Assembly: GCA_036365145.1 (NCBI GenBank)
Contig: JAEOAD010002183.1
Location: forward strand, 3,435,501-3,499,500
DNA from: Orientallactaga sibirica
Taxonomy: Eukaryota; Chordata; Mammalia; Rodentia; Dipodidae
DNA: 64,000 nucleotides
Direction: 5' to 3'
Under the pieces are notes generated by a model. That model saw nothing but the letters and a program-made list of their open reading frames with translations. It had not been told where the DNA came from and did no database searches. Positions 46,278 to 58,709 of this stretch are shown here, in pieces (the first letter of the stretch is position 1; the number at the start of each line of letters is the position of its first letter). The position numbers were made by a program, and so were the translations under genes.

Positions 46278-46500
46278 TTTTACTGTTTTTTAAAAATGTA
46301 TTTACTTATGAGAGAGAGAGAAAAAGGAAGAGAGAGAGAGAGAATGGGTGTGCCATGGCCTTTAGCCACTGCAAATGAACTCCAGACGCATGCGCCACCA
46401 TGTGTATTTGGCTTACGTGGGTACTGGGGAATTGAGTCTTGAACCAGGTTCCTTAGGCTTCACAGGCAAGCGCTTAACTCTAAGCCATCTCTCCAGCCCT
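46278..46500 (-). repeat. tRNA-derived SINE, antisense
   Basis: GA-rich start, 'ggtgtgccatggcctttagc', 'acgcatgcgccaccatgtgt', 'taagccatctctccagccct'. Confidence 0.92.
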
Positions 46501-48060
46501 ATTTTTACTGTTCTAATAGTTGTTCACTTTGGTTTTCTTTAACAGGAGGTCTGTCCATCCTTACACGGGGATTGAGTTAGGAGCACACACAGTGACATCA
46601 CTCCATGAAGAGTTCATACTCTGTGTTATCATCCATTCAGATTTTTTTTTTTTTAGTTGCTTAAGAGATCAAAATCAGCAGGGCTCCTGGACAGACCACA
46701 CTGCATTTATTAACACCATTCTGTCACTCAGGGTTATGAGTCTTTTCTTTCCATTTTCTCTCCAAGCTTTATTTTTAAAAAGGCAGGCGTCAGTCAGCTG
46801 CACTTTCATTTCAAAGATAAGAAAAGAAACTGCATTCTAGTCATTCCCTTTAATTCACCTAGAAATTTGTAATAAAAGCCCACAGCAGACATAAATTATA
46901 ATGGCAGCCTGATCCCCTACATCTGAGGCAACCTCCTGGCTCTGGCTTGTGATCCAGCTCTTGACCATTTTGATTGTGATGTCTGACAGATTGCAGGTTG
47001 ATTTCTATGGTTACAACAGTCCAAGTGACTTTATACTGAATAATTGTAGCTCTTCAATCTCTAGACCACCTTTCCACAAGATGGCCTCTATCCAGTCCAA
47101 TGTTTTTTTCAAAACTCAAAGCAAATATTTACAATTGGCAGAATTCACAAAGCAGTGAGGTTTCTGGCTTCTTTTGGAAATGTGAGTTGCCCTTTCCCAC
47201 ACGGAAATACAATGAATGGAGCTGGGGTTCTTTGATGAGAAGTGCTCTTTTCTGATTCTGCCTGTCCCTGCCACTGCTTGTGGTTGCTCACTAAGTAGGA
47301 AGTTTTACTTATCCCCATAAGAGTCCCACTGTGGCTTTTGTAGCATAACACTAGTTCCCATGTTCTTGTGTCTCTATCACAAACGAGAAAGCAAAAGACA
47401 GATAGAGGATGGGGTTTTCTGTTTCTCCACAGGGCATTTGGTGGGACAAGTGAGCATCTTCAGTGTTGCAAGTTAATGAGAGGCTGGTGGATTTCCCCAT
47501 GGTGAGGCTTATGTCGAGATCTCACTTTTTATTCAAAAGTGACAGTTTTTAGTGAAATAATGAAGACAAGATAAGCAGCCAAGAAAAGCACACTAACAAA
47601 ACAGAACACCCTCTCTGCACATGATTAATAATTGGATTGGGAGAAGAATAACAACTTTTCTTTCCCAGCTGAATGACCTACAAAGGTTCCATGCTTGTCT
47701 ATGGGCTGTATGGCTAACACAGCTTCCAGGCTCTCTCTTCTGGCAGGGAAATGGACTGATGCCTAAGGTTGAACAAGCTCTTTTGCACAACTCATGTGGC
47801 CCTATGTGGTGATCTTGGGTAGAAAGGGACAATGAAATAGGCAAGAAAGGATATGGTTTGTTGGACTGGCTGGCACAGCTGTTCTACCCTCACACCTCCT
47901 CTGGGCTCCTCCTCTACCTTCCTGACCACCAGAATTGATTCCAGGGAAGCAGCCAACAAGATTTCTTTTGGCTCCTAGTGTCTGGGCACCAGGAAGTAGT
48001 AAAGGGAGGAAGAAGTGAGGCTCTGTCTTATACAGAGTACAAAGTATATGCCTATAATAC
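46501..48060. other. Unique intergenic sequence
   Basis: No repeat and no exon with splice sites. The A/T-rich, repeat-free stretch 46850-47130 would be a reasonable place to test for conserved non-coding sequence. Confidence 0.4.
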
Positions 48061-48067
48061 AATAAGG

Positions 48068-48242
48068 CCTTTGCTTTTTTTTTTTTTTTTTTTTTTTTTT
48101 TTTGAGGTAGGGTCTCACTCTAGCTGAGGCTAACCTAGAATTCACTGTGTAGTCTCAAGGTGGCCTCAAACTCATGGTGATCCTCCTATCTCTGCCTCCC
48201 CAGTGCTGGGATTGAAAGGCGTGTGCCACCACGCCTGGCAAG
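48068..48242 (-). repeat. B1-type SINE, antisense
   Basis: T run, 'tgaggtagggtctcactcta', 'gtgtgccaccacgcctggca'. Confidence 0.94.
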
Positions 48243-48284
48243 ATCTTTGCTTTTATTGTTCTTTCTTATTCAAAAATTTACCAC

Positions 48285-48425
48285 AATCTGATAAAATGAA
48301 GAAAACACAGACTCATAGAAGTTGAGTAAGTAACCTTAGGCCACAGTAGCTAAGTGCCATACTTGGGACTCAATTCTAGGTATGTATAATCCTAAGTCTA
48401 AAATTTAGACTCTGAATAAGCCATT
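48285..48425 (-). repeat. MIR fragment
   Basis: 'gaagttgagtaagtaacctt', 'aggccacagtagctaagtgc', 'gggactcaattctagg' follow the MIR core in reverse. Confidence 0.6.
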
Positions 48426-48691
48426 GACGAATGAGGAGATGAGCAGAATGCCCCTCTTTTCTAGTCATTGCCATTTCCTCCGAATTGAAAGAGTCCCTCC
48501 AAGAGGGAACGAGACTCAAAACTGATGCAGCTCTCTCAGCTTACGAGGTGCATGAGTTATAAGACTCCCAAAGCCAACCCCCACCTTGCCCAGGGACATA
48601 TAAGCCGTGAACAATTGCTGGCAAAGAGGAGCTGCGTGCAAGCTGGGATTTAGCTTTTGTGAGTTGTCATCCATGCTGAGGTGGGCTCTTC

Positions 48692-48694
<3 letters not shown>

Positions 48695-48729
<35 letters not shown>
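48695..48729. repeat. (GT)n microsatellite
   Basis: About 17 GT units. Confidence 0.97.
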
Positions 48730-48732
<3 letters not shown>

Positions 48733-48947
48733 ATGTGAGGAGGAGGGCCAGGTCTAATTTAATTCCGAGACCTGAGAATTTGTGCAGGATTCAGTGAGTA
48801 TGCATATTTTAAGTCCTTGTGGCTACTCAAGAATAAAATAAGAGCATTCTTTTCTTGCTTTGACGCTTACACTCAAACAAACAGAGGTGCTCTTTAAAGA
48901 ACACAAAGTGTATTTTCTTGCTGAAAATAGTCCCCCAAGCCTGGGCC

Positions 48948-49260
48948 TGGAGAGATGGCTCAGAGGGTGAAGTGCTTATTGTGCAAACACAGGACCTGAG
49001 TTGGGATCCCTAGCACCACACATAAAATGCTGGGCCTGGTGGCACACATCTGTAATCCCAGTGCTTGGGAGGGGGAGACGGGAGGATCCTTAGTTTGCTG
49101 GCTAGCTAGTTCAGTCTAATTGGTGAGTCCTAGGTCCAGCAAGAGACCTCGTCTCAAAGACCAAGGTGGAGAGCAACAGAGGAAGACCTCTGACCTCCAC
49201 AGGCACAGGCACACAAATGCATGTGCACACACTTGTGTCCACACACATATAGACATGCAG
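48948..49260 (+). repeat. B4-like SINE, sense
   Basis: 'ggcctggagagatggctcag', 'atgctgggcctggtggcaca', 'caagagacctcgtctcaaag', 'acctctgacctccacaggca'. Confidence 0.85.
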
Positions 49261-49409
49261 AAAAAAAAAATTCCCCCATGTCTTCTACCGCCAAGGCCCA
49301 CTTGGGCTGGCCCTGTCCCTGGACTTGTACTCGTGGGAGACATTTCTCCTTGGCGGTCCTGTGTCCACCTCCAGGCTTTGCTAGCAGCACTTTCCTACTG
49401 CCTGGACAA

Positions 49410-49715
49410 GTCTTCGCTCCTGCACTTCTTCACATGCTTGGCTTCTCCTCAAGTCTAGGCCCATATGTCATCTTCCCAGTGAGGCCTTCCCTCAGCAATT
49501 GACCTGAAATTGTCCCATCTCCTCCTAGTCACCACATCTCATCACATTATATTTTCCTCAAGACATTTGTCACTCCACTCTTGAATACCTCATGCTTCCG
49601 TGTCTATTTGAGAGTAGATTTGCGTTCTGTCCACTATTTTATTCCCTACCACCTAGACTAGGCCTGACACACAGTGGCAGCTCAGTTAGTACTCGTCACA
49701 AAGAATAAATATGTA
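49410..49715 (-). repeat. L2 3' fragment, antisense
   Basis: 'cccagtgaggccttccctca' and the end 'gcctgacacacagtggcagc', 'tcagttagtactcgtcac' are the classic reversed L2 3' end. Confidence 0.7.
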
Positions 49716-49798
49716 TTTCACAGGGTCAGTGATGGGTCCTAACTGAGAAGATCACAAAGTGCATTGGGAGGGAGGGAGCCAGTAATTCCAACTTGAAT

Positions 49799-49800
<2 letters not shown>

Positions 49801-49830
<30 letters not shown>
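49801..49830. repeat. (CA)n microsatellite
   Basis: Fifteen CA units. Confidence 0.97.
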
Positions 49831-49832
<2 letters not shown>

Positions 49833-49834
49833 TA

Positions 49835-52125
49835 AAAAAATAGATCATTTAGTCAAGCACAACAAGGCTTCCTATGTTCTTTGGAAGACATAGTCCAGTT
49901 ACCTTATATGAACCTCATTTTTCTGAGCAATATTGATGGTTTGTCATAAGTAATTATATTGAATTGGAGAGTTAATGAAGCAACGTCACAATATCATGTG
50001 CTATTCTTCCTAACAACAAGCTTCCTTTTTACTTTTTTTAAAAAGTCATTGATAAAAAGACTTAAAAAGGAACACCACTGTAACTATGGCATTTTAAGAC
50101 AAAGCAAGACTCCCATTGTCCAGCCTAAGCTTGCTAGTGTGCTTTCCTGTGGTGCAGGCAGGAAGGGCGCATCATAAAGCAGCAACAGGAGCAGACGCAG
50201 AATTATCCAATATTTCTAGTAAACAGCAGCAGAGATTAAACAGAGCTTCTTTTAATAAGATTAATTCTGGAATATGAAGAGCAGTTTAGCATATCCCCAA
50301 AGATACAAGGTATATGTATCTATATAAGATTAAAGGAGCTTTCATGCAAAACAATTTGATTTTTCAACATCAGAGCACTGCTTCGGAAGGCTTGCTGGAA
50401 GGAGGCAGAGTGCAACCAATATAGAGATGCAAAGCTGCTTTGTGGAAGCCAGCTTCCCAGCCAGGGCTGTATCTGTACTGCTCACAGCCCAGGACACTCA
50501 GGCATTGTTCCCAGGATCACAGGGTTACAGAAGCCATGGGTCAGAGGTCAAGGTGACAATACCCCAGACAGGTGGCTCTCTGCTGATAACCCTGGATTTC
50601 CAGGGATGGAGGCTTAGTGGCTCCCAAGGCAAACTGTTGGGCAGCTCTAACAAGCAAAACTAATGACCATGATGCTAGAAATGACATTGATAGTTAAGAT
50701 CACAGCCAGGCACTGTACTTAGCATATAACAAACGACAAGGACTTCTACCACTAAGCCTTCCCTTGGGCGCAGCCCGCTACCTGGGGTCTGTTCTGCAGC
50801 CACACACAAACATGCTCTTCAGTGATCTGCAAATATTGAAGGAGCTTTTATGTTTTTTTTATCCTGTCCTAAGCCCATGTTTATTTTCTGAACCTAATAC
50901 AGGTATTTACATGGTCTGGTATTACATTTCAGCTTGCTGGTTAGGCTGCTCAAATATTTGTAAATCCTGAGTCTATCCTCAAGCCTTATATAATGTACTC
51001 CTGAAAATTTAAGACCCCCAAGTTGCCTCCTATCTTATTTTCCTCTTCTTATTTTCCATACACAGTGGCAGGTATTGGAGCTGCATATTTGCATAAGACA
51101 TATCTATAGACAATTAGAAAGCCTCTTGCTTAAGCAGGGGAGAGAAAGATAGATTAAAATGCAGTACAGTGTGATTATGCAATGAAGAAAGAGGAAGGTT
51201 CAGACACCAGGTGAAAGAGTAATTACTTATAAGAGGAGACAATGGGGTTCCAGTGGAAAGTCAGTACTACTCTGGCTCCTGGGCATAGGCCTTGAGGGAT
51301 GTACAGTCCCTGATTAATTAAAAGCTAGCTAGAGGCTTTTCCAAGGGAACTTATTTATGGAAAGGGGGTTGTGCTGCTAGGGCCTAGTGGCAACCTTTTC
51401 TCCTCCCTCTTCTCTGCCTGACAGGGGATCTTCCTGCTTATTGCTTTCCTGAAGAATGAAGTGCAGCTGATTTGGCTAGAGGGTCTAAGTTTTTGCATGG
51501 TGTGCTTCTAAAAAGCAGGGATGGTTCTATGTGCAATTGGCGACCAGAAAGGACAGGCTTGGAGAGCTTAGGGAAGGTCGGTAGAATCGAGTTTAAACAG
51601 ACTTTACATTTATGACAGCTCGAGTTCCTTTCAAATGAAATTACACAGGTAACTGAAAAGTCATTCTCAATGTCGAGGATAAATTTTGAGAATTCCAGGC
51701 AGAGTGGCTTGTTTTCACCTGCTGCAGAACCCAGGGTGGCACCAGGAGCTTAGATATTTCCAGGAGTTAGGAATTTTGAAGGAGAGAGCAAGGGTAGCCT
51801 TGGTGGACCCATTCTCCTCTGTTCCTTCTCAGTGAGAGACACCTGGTGGCAGTACGCTCCTTCCGAAGAAAGCCATGTCTGCAACCAAGAGTCTAGAGAG
51901 TCCTGGAAACTAGTGGGTTCTGGACCAGTTGTCTTGCGTCACTTGAACTCTGTCCCTGAAGCCCTTCCTAGTACCTCCTGGGATATGTGAGGCCTTATAG
52001 AAAGCTGGCTGCACAGACTGACTGGATTCAGGCTGCTGAGCTCGGCTTGCTTTTTACTGACAGTGTGACTACCTGTGCCTGGCCATGGTGTGTGCAGACC
52101 ACATGCAGTAGCTGAGTTCCAAAGG
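49835..52125. other. Unique intergenic sequence
   Basis: More than 2 kb without a recognisable young repeat, unusual for this window. 50000-50360 is A/T-rich with several TAAT motifs. No exon is supported. Confidence 0.4.
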
Positions 52126-52128
52126 GAT
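52125..52128 (+). repeat. LTR target duplication, left (GGAT)
   Basis: GGAT directly before the LTR start; repeated at 52720-52723. Confidence 0.7.
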
Positions 52129-52719
52129 TGTAAGGTCCTACTTTGTACTTGGTGCTAACTGCAAAAATTCTGCTTTTGTAATCATGCTTGCTTGCTTTTG
52201 CTAAGGACAATTTGTAAGGTCCCACTTAGCCTGGCTGACTCCATTTTGTTTGTTGTTTTCTTTCTTGTTGTCCTCTATTTCCTAGCTATGACCCTTGAGT
52301 GACTTGCCCCACACCCCTGCCTGGTAGTTCCTGGAATTGTTTACTATGCATATAAAACCTGCTTGTAATGCTTGTAAAGGTTATCAGCTAAAAACACTCC
52401 AACAGACATCCTGAAGTTCCCCCCTCACTTTAAATTTCTAGTTTGTGCACGCCTATTATTAAACTTTTAAACCAGTCAATAATTTTAAAAGTCAACCCAA
52501 TATCTTCCACCTTGTAGTATTGATTTCCCGCCTTGTGGTTTTTCCCTTTATAAAACCCAGTTCTCCAAACCCCTGGTGCAGCAGCTTCAGTGCCCAAGTC
52601 TGGTTGTGCCCTGGTTGATCAGTTTTGGTTTTCTCTGCGGCCTCAATGAAATCTTTTGTAAGCTTGAGCTCAAACCTCTGCCTCTATCTCCATTACTGTG
52701 CGATTCTCAGACCTTAACA
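52129..52719 (+). mobile_element. Solo LTR, class I (ERV1-type)
   Basis: 591 bp starting TGTAAGG and ending CCTTAACA, so the ends are near-inverted repeats of the TG...CA type. It has a TATA box (TATAAA, 52549-52554) and the U3 phrase 'ggctgactccattttg' common in gammaretrovirus-like LTRs. The 17 bases after the start recur in altered form at 52214. It is flanked by a 4-bp duplication, the size expected for class I elements. No internal retroviral sequence follows, so it is a recombined solo LTR. Confidence 0.75.
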
Positions 52720-52723
52720 GGAT
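52720..52723 (+). repeat. LTR target duplication, right (GGAT)
   Basis: Matches 52125-52128. Confidence 0.7.
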
Positions 52724-52787
52724 AACATGAGATTGTGGTCAGCAAGTTGGAACTTGAGACAACTACCATCAAAAGGGGACAAAAGGG

Positions 52788-52990
52788 CTGGAGAGATGGC
52801 ATAGAGGTTAAGGTGCTTGGCCTGCAAAGCCAAAGGACTCAGGTTTCATTCCCCAGCACCCATGTAAGCCAGATGCATAAGGTGGAGCATGTGTCTAGAA
52901 TTCGTTTGCAGTGGCTAGAGGCCCTGGTGCACCTATTCTCTCTCTCTCTATCTGCCTCTTTCTCTCGCAAATAAATAAAAATAAAAACAT
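52788..52990 (+). repeat. tRNA-derived SINE, sense
   Basis: 'gggctggagagatggcatag' to 'gcaaataaataaaaataaaa'. Confidence 0.93.
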
Positions 52991-53104
52991 TTTTAAAAAT
53001 GGGGACCAAAGATCTATGGATTTGGAGTTGACAGTTGCCTAAAACATTCACCTAAAATGTGAAGCTGTCACTGTATTGGTTCCATCTATGGAGTTTAGAG
53101 TGTA

Positions 53105-53142
53105 TATAAGTCAGGGTTTCCCAGAGAAACAGGACCAGTTGA

Positions 53143-53198
<56 letters not shown>

Positions 53199-53665
53199 AG
53201 AGAGAAAGAGAGAGAGATTAGCTCATGTAATCAGAGGCTAAATTGACTAAATATTCCTACAGTTGAGCTTCTGGATAACTAGGGAAACTACAGGAAGGAA
53301 GGACTAAGAGGGAGAAAGACAGCTCCCTGGAGAGCTGTTAGTATAAGCCTGCATTCAAAGACCGAACCCAGTGTCTAGAGTCCATGGGAGACAGTAGCAA
53401 AAAATGCATCTACTGGCAGCTAGTCTAGCCTACCTTCCCCCATTTCTGATTTTCAATTCTATGTTCTACTGGGACTCCAGCCTATTGGATGATGGTATCC
53501 ACATTCAGCACAGGTCTTTCCTATTCAGTTCACTGGCCCACATGCAAATCTTCTGTGGAAATACCCTTAAAGATATACCCAGAATCAGGCCTTACCAATT
53601 CTCTAGTCATCTTTCAATCCGAGAAAACTGATAACCACAATTAACCATCACTAAAACTAGCACCT
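53105..53665 (-). repeat. Ancient interspersed repeat containing (GT)n
   Basis: It begins 'agtcagggtttcccagagaa', 'acaggaccagttgaa', then (GT)n and GA-rich sequence, and ends 'accacaattaaccatcacta'. This arrangement is common in mammals; I do not assign a family. Confidence 0.5.
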
Positions 53666-54019
53666 TCTATTTCTGGTGTGACAGGAAGAACATAGGTGGA
53701 TGTTTCTACACTACCAGAGTCTGAATTGTACATTTCGAGAGTGAGTTAACCACTAAAATCAGAGCTGGGTTGAAGATTTATGGGTTCATATCATTTGTTG
53801 AGGTCTAGGAAGGGCGAGAGAATTTTCTGCTGAAGTCTCTCATAATCAGACACATCAGGAGAGGAGGAGGTCAGGGATTTGCCCTATCTTATGGTGCAAG
53901 AGAAGCCTTTGGCATTGGTAGACAGTTGTATAGGTACCTTCCAACAGGGGACTGGAAATACTGAACAAGCCAGTTAGTTAAAAACTACACATATGTTTTT
54001 CCTTTATATGACTAGAAGG

Positions 54020-54325
54020 GGCTGAATTTGTTTTTTGTAATAATCACTGTGACAAAAATACCTGGCAGAAATAACTTCTGGGAGGCAATATTTTCTTGTC
54101 TCATCATAGGAAGAAGGCATGGCAGAGCTCATCACATGACATCTGCACCAGGGAGCAGAGAATGCAGACCAGAAGGTACGGAGGAGAAAACTTCAAAGGT
54201 CCACCTCCAGTGGACTTGCCTCCAGACACCTTAACCTTCCCAAACAGCCCTAATCAGCTGGGAACTAAACCTTCAGGCACAAAAACCTGTGGAGACATTT
54301 CACATTCAAACCCTAACATAGGCTC
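54020..54325 (-). repeat. Rodent interspersed repeat, antisense (family uncertain)
   Basis: 'ctcatcataggaagaaggca', 'tggcagagctcatcacatga', 'cacattcaaaccctaaca'. The same layout as 6440-6765. Confidence 0.5.
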
Positions 54326-54369
54326 TGCTAATATGTTATAATATTTAGTATTGCGTTAGCTGGAGGTTA

Positions 54370-54640
54370 GGGAGATGACTCTGTGATTAAAGGCATTGGT
54401 TTGCTGGTCCAAATTCAGGTCCCTATGTACACAAGGTAGTGCATATGTCTGTGATTGCAATGCACCTATGTCAGTAAGAGGTGGAGCCAGAAGAACACCA
54501 CAGGCACACAGCAGCAAAACAAGAGAGACCCTGCCTCAAGAACAAGAAGGTGGAAGGAAAGGACAACCACCCAGGTTGCCCTCTGACCTCCACATGCACG
54601 CCATGCACACCCATCCATACATATACATTTATTTTATAAA
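54370..54640 (+). repeat. B4-like SINE, sense
   Basis: Diverged head 'ggttagggagatgactctgt', then 'agagagaccctgcctcaaga', 'ccctctgacctccacatgca'. Confidence 0.7.
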
Positions 54641-54662
54641 GTTAGCTAGAAAGAGCTCAGTC

Positions 54663-55000
54663 TGTGGTGGTTTGAATGAGATGTCCCCCATAAAATCTTA
54701 TGTGTGCTGAATACTTGATCCCCAGCTGATGGCAATTTGGGAGGTGGAGCCTTGCTGGAGGAGGTGTGTTGCTGGTGGTGGATCTTGAGGTTTATTAGCC
54801 CTAGCTTGCCAGTGTTAGCGTGGCTCATTCTGTTACGGCTGTTGTCCACCTGCTTTGGCAAGGAGGTGATGTCCAGCCTCTACTTGTGCTGCGTTTTCCC
54901 CTGTGATCAGGGAGCTTCCCTTCAACACTGTAAGCCAAAACAAACAGTTTCCTTCCATTAGCTGCTTGGTCCCAGCAGTGAGAAGTTAACTGCAACATCA
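54663..55000 (+). repeat. ORR1-like MaLR LTR
   Basis: Starts 'tgtggtggtttgaatgagat', has 'ggaggtggagccttgctgga', 'cactgtaagccaaaacaaac', and ends 'gagaagttaactgcaaca'. Confidence 0.75.
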
Positions 55001-55463
55001 GGTCTTTTGAACTCATGCATGCAAATGGGTCATCTGAAACCTGCTCCCCCAGAGCCAGAGCAATGGTTTCTACTGTCTTGTGAGCAGCCCTCCTGCACCA
55101 GCATCCCCCGGATGCTCCATGCTTCTCCTCCAGCACATGTCCCAGTCCATTTTCTGCAGGAGCCATATTTCTACTAGTCATTCCAGAGTGGGAGCTCTGC
55201 CTTGGCTGTCACTGGGATTCTGTAAGCAGATGTTTAAAAATGCTAGCTGGAGCAAGGAGAGAAATCTCATTTTTGAAAAATATCCAGGAATGCTCCAGTG
55301 GCCTGCCAATGCAAAACAGTCCTGTCTTCCGGAGAAGTTTATAAGCCCTTTAGCTCAGTAGCAGGTCTCTTGGCTGAAGTCCAGGGAACAATTGACACCT
55401 GGTTCTGGGAGTTTCACATTGCCACACCTGGGGCTGGTCTGGATCCATGTTAAAATAAACCAG

Positions 55464-55722
55464 GGAGCTGGAGAGATGGCTTAGCTGTTAAGGCGCCTGC
55501 CAGCCTGCCAAGCCTAAGAACCCCCCTTGGGTCTCCAGGTCCCTCCTTTAGCCAGACACAAAGTGATGCAAAGGTGCAATGCCATACTTGCCCACAAGGG
55601 GGCTCACACATCTGGAGTTCGTTCACAGCGGCTGAGAGGCTGCTGGCGCTCCCATTCTCTATCTGTCCCTCTCCCTCTCTCCGTCTATCTCTCTCTCAAA
55701 ATAAATAAACAAACAAACCAGG
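55464..55722 (+). repeat. tRNA-derived SINE, long subfamily
   Basis: 'gagctggagagatggcttag', then 'gatgcaaaggtgcaatgcca', 'ttgcccacaagggggctcac' and the tail 'aaaataaataaacaaacaaa'. Confidence 0.9.
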
Positions 55723-55724
55723 GA

Positions 55725-57070
55725 CAAACAATGATTTCCAGTAGTGCTGCTGAGCCCCCATGGTTCAGTCATTACAGCTTTTAGAAGTACAGACACCCAG
55801 TACCCTTGTTAAAACATAACTTCCTATGGCCAATCGTGGCCAATTGTTTACAAATAGAATCTCAAATTCAGTTTGAAATTTGAACTCTCAGGGAGGACGA
55901 TGGAGTCTGTAAAACACCATTAGGTGCTGTTCACCCCTCCCTGGAAGGCTTTGGAGGACCGTTTCCCTGTCCAGTCACAGAGCAGGGGTTTGGCAGGGAA
56001 CGCTGGGAAACTAATTTGCTTTGAGTCACAGGAGTAGGTTGGACAAAACTGGAATTTCAGATTGAGGATTTTTTTTTTTTTTTTCTGACTGATCTATGAG
56101 ACTAGCTGGCAGGCTGTAAGGAAGCAACCATATAGCCACGTTTATACTTTTCCTTTAAACTCAGGGCCACAGGTTCTCTGGAGTGGAAGGTACCTAGTCT
56201 GCCTAATTTGTACAAAAATCAAGTGAACACTGCCCATAAAAAAGTGGTAGGGAACAGAAGGGTCAAGGCAGCTCAGGGGCAGAAGAAAGAGGCCAGTGTA
56301 CTTAGGGCGTTTTTGTGGCTGACCCTGGACTCTGATCCCCTCTCTCATGTCTGGCAGGGGCGGGTCTGCCAAAGGAGCCTAGAACTGACCACAGAACTCA
56401 CCCTGCCCAGCGTTGAGTGTCCATACATCCGAGTCCAGCCTTTGCTTGGCTCTGGGTTACCATGGGCCCTGGCTGGCCACGCATTCGCGGGGATTCTACG
56501 CCTCTGTCTGGCGCTCGAGCTTCCATCCCCAGCCTGATGGCGCCCAGCAACAGTGGCGAGCCAGGAAGTTCCCTTTCTTGCATCAGGGCCACCTGTGCCA
56601 GGTAGAAGTCTCAGCTCCATGCACCACAGTCATAGATCTAGACTCCTGGGTCTCAGGACTGAGCTTTGAGGAGGTGCTAGCATAAGGGATGCGGCCCTAG
56701 GAAGGGGCGGCATATGGATCTCAGAGCACTCTGGGTGGGCTTCTTCTGAGCTGGTCCCCAGATCCAAGATTGATAAACAGCCTGGGTGTCAAGCCCTTTG
56801 ACCTTTTGAATGTTGTCCCTGGGGCATCTCTGCCCGGAAGGGAACAAAGACCTTATGCTTGGGCTTGACTTGACCTCAAGGGTGGGATGAAATCATTAAA
56901 ATCCACAGACTCTGGCCTCTGAATTTGTTCACTGGAGTTGCAGAGTGGTCTGGGTGCGCAAGGGAGGGCCAGACTACAGTTCATTTCTATGTGGACATTT
57001 CTTGCCTTTGTCACAGAGGTTTTCGAAGAAAAAGGGCTGGATTTTGAAGCATCAGTAAATTGCTGAAGTT
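55725..57070. other. Unique intergenic sequence with a GC-rich patch
   Basis: 56340-56620 has several CpGs (tggctggccacgcattcgcg, ggcgctcgag) and open frames on both strands up to 109 codons, but no splice-bounded or recognisable product. Confidence 0.4.
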
Positions 57071-57075
57071 TTCCA

Positions 57076-57228
57076 TTTCTTTTTTCTTCGAGGTAGGGTC
57101 TCACTCTAGCCTAGGCTCACCTGGAATTCACTCTGTAGTCTCAGGGTGGCCTTGAACTCATGGCGATCCCCTTACCTCTGCCTCCCAAGTACTGGGATTA
57201 AAGGCATGCCCCACCACGCCCGGCCAGT
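57076..57228 (-). repeat. B1-type SINE, antisense
   Basis: 'cttcgaggtagggtctcact', 'gtactgggattaaaggcatg', 'ccaccacgcccggcc'. Confidence 0.93.
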
Positions 57229-58460
57229 TTTCCATTCTTAATAAACAATCACTTTTGCACCTAAATTAATAGTTACATTCATTAGGTTGTGGAAGAGTCC
57301 ACCAAATTGTATAAATGCCCCATAGGCACCAAGCCATCAGTGCTTCCTTCATTCTTAAGTGTGATTAGCTTAGTTCATACTGCCTCTGTGCCAGACCCTT
57401 GAGAAGGGCTGGGAGAGATCCTGACAGAGCCCATGGCTGCTCTGCTGGTGTTCCCATAAGATGAGCAAATGGAAGGTGACCACTTATGACCCTCCTCTCC
57501 TACCAAGTTCAAACAAGTCTCACAAGGTTTGGGGACCAGTGTTGGTGCAACAGGAAGATAGACGATGCTTTGAAATGTTCTGAGAGCCCTTTGGACATCT
57601 CTCAAGGGTCTCTTGAAGCACAAAGGAAGAATCCTAGACAAGGCTGGTGCAAGTGCTGCTGGAGCAGAAGGTAGAGAGCAGGTCAGGCTTCTTCTAAGAG
57701 CTGCCCTTCTCTGTGGTCCTCAGGGCAGTCAGCACTGGCATGGGAGAATGTTTGTAGCCCCAGCAGCTCCAAACCTAAGTTTATGTGGTATGCAAACAGC
57801 TTTAGGACACGTTCCCTAACCCATTATTTCCATAGTCCCTTAACCCTAGCCCTGCCACAGAAATTTCAGAGTTCCAGCCTGGTGACTGGAATATGTGATG
57901 GTGTAATTTACAACATGGTGCCCATAGTTCTTACTCTTTAGGTGTTTTTTTAAAAATGTTGATTAATTCATTTTTTGCTGTGATTTTATTGAGCACCTAC
58001 TATGTGTTAGCATTGTTCTAGGGAGTGGTGAGGTTACAGACTAGACAAGACAAAGTACCTTGTTTCAAGTTATTTTAAAAGGTGATTTCACAATCTTAAT
58101 GACAAACAGCAGCGACATGTTTGCTTATTTATGTTGCTGATGTATTCTTCTAATAGTTCTGCTACATTTCTGAAAATTACACACACTGAAGGAGACAAGG
58201 GAAAACTAGCTTAAAATTTTTTATATATAGGTATTTAGTTTGGGACATATGCCCAAAGAGGGAACAAGGAGATGACATTCTGTCCATCTTGGCAAAGCTG
58301 AAACTTGGGTCTGAATCTGACTCTCCAATATGGCTGCCAGTGATATGCCCAGCAGGAACTTCCTGGTTCTTCTTTAGCTCAACCTCCTTGGATATCCCTG
58401 ATCCTGATGACAAGGATCACCCTGACTGGGAAGGAGAGAATATTTATCTGGACTTGGGTA
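57229..58460. other. Unique intergenic sequence with an L2/MIR-class scrap
   Basis: 57975-58090 contains 'gagcacctactatgtgttag', a common old repeat. The rest is unassigned. Confidence 0.4.
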
Positions 58461-58464
58461 TTTT

Positions 58465-58705
58465 TATTTTTTTAAGTATTTTTATTTAGTTATTTGAGAG
58501 AGAGAGAGAGTGAGAGAAGACAGAGAGAGAACGGGGTGGGGGGGGTGGGGAGAATGGGTTCACCAGGGCCTCTAGTCACTGCAAGTGAATACTAGACATA
58601 TGCACCACCTGGTGCACCTGGCTTATGTGGGTACTGGGGAATTGAACCTGGGTTTAAACTGTGCAGGCAAGCGCCTTAACTGCTAAGCCATCTCTCTAGT
58701 TCTTG
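58465..58705 (-). repeat. tRNA-derived SINE, antisense
   Basis: (GA)n, a G-rich block, 'gttcaccagggcctctagtc', 'gctaagccatctctctagtt'. Confidence 0.9.
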
Positions 58706-58709
58706 GATA

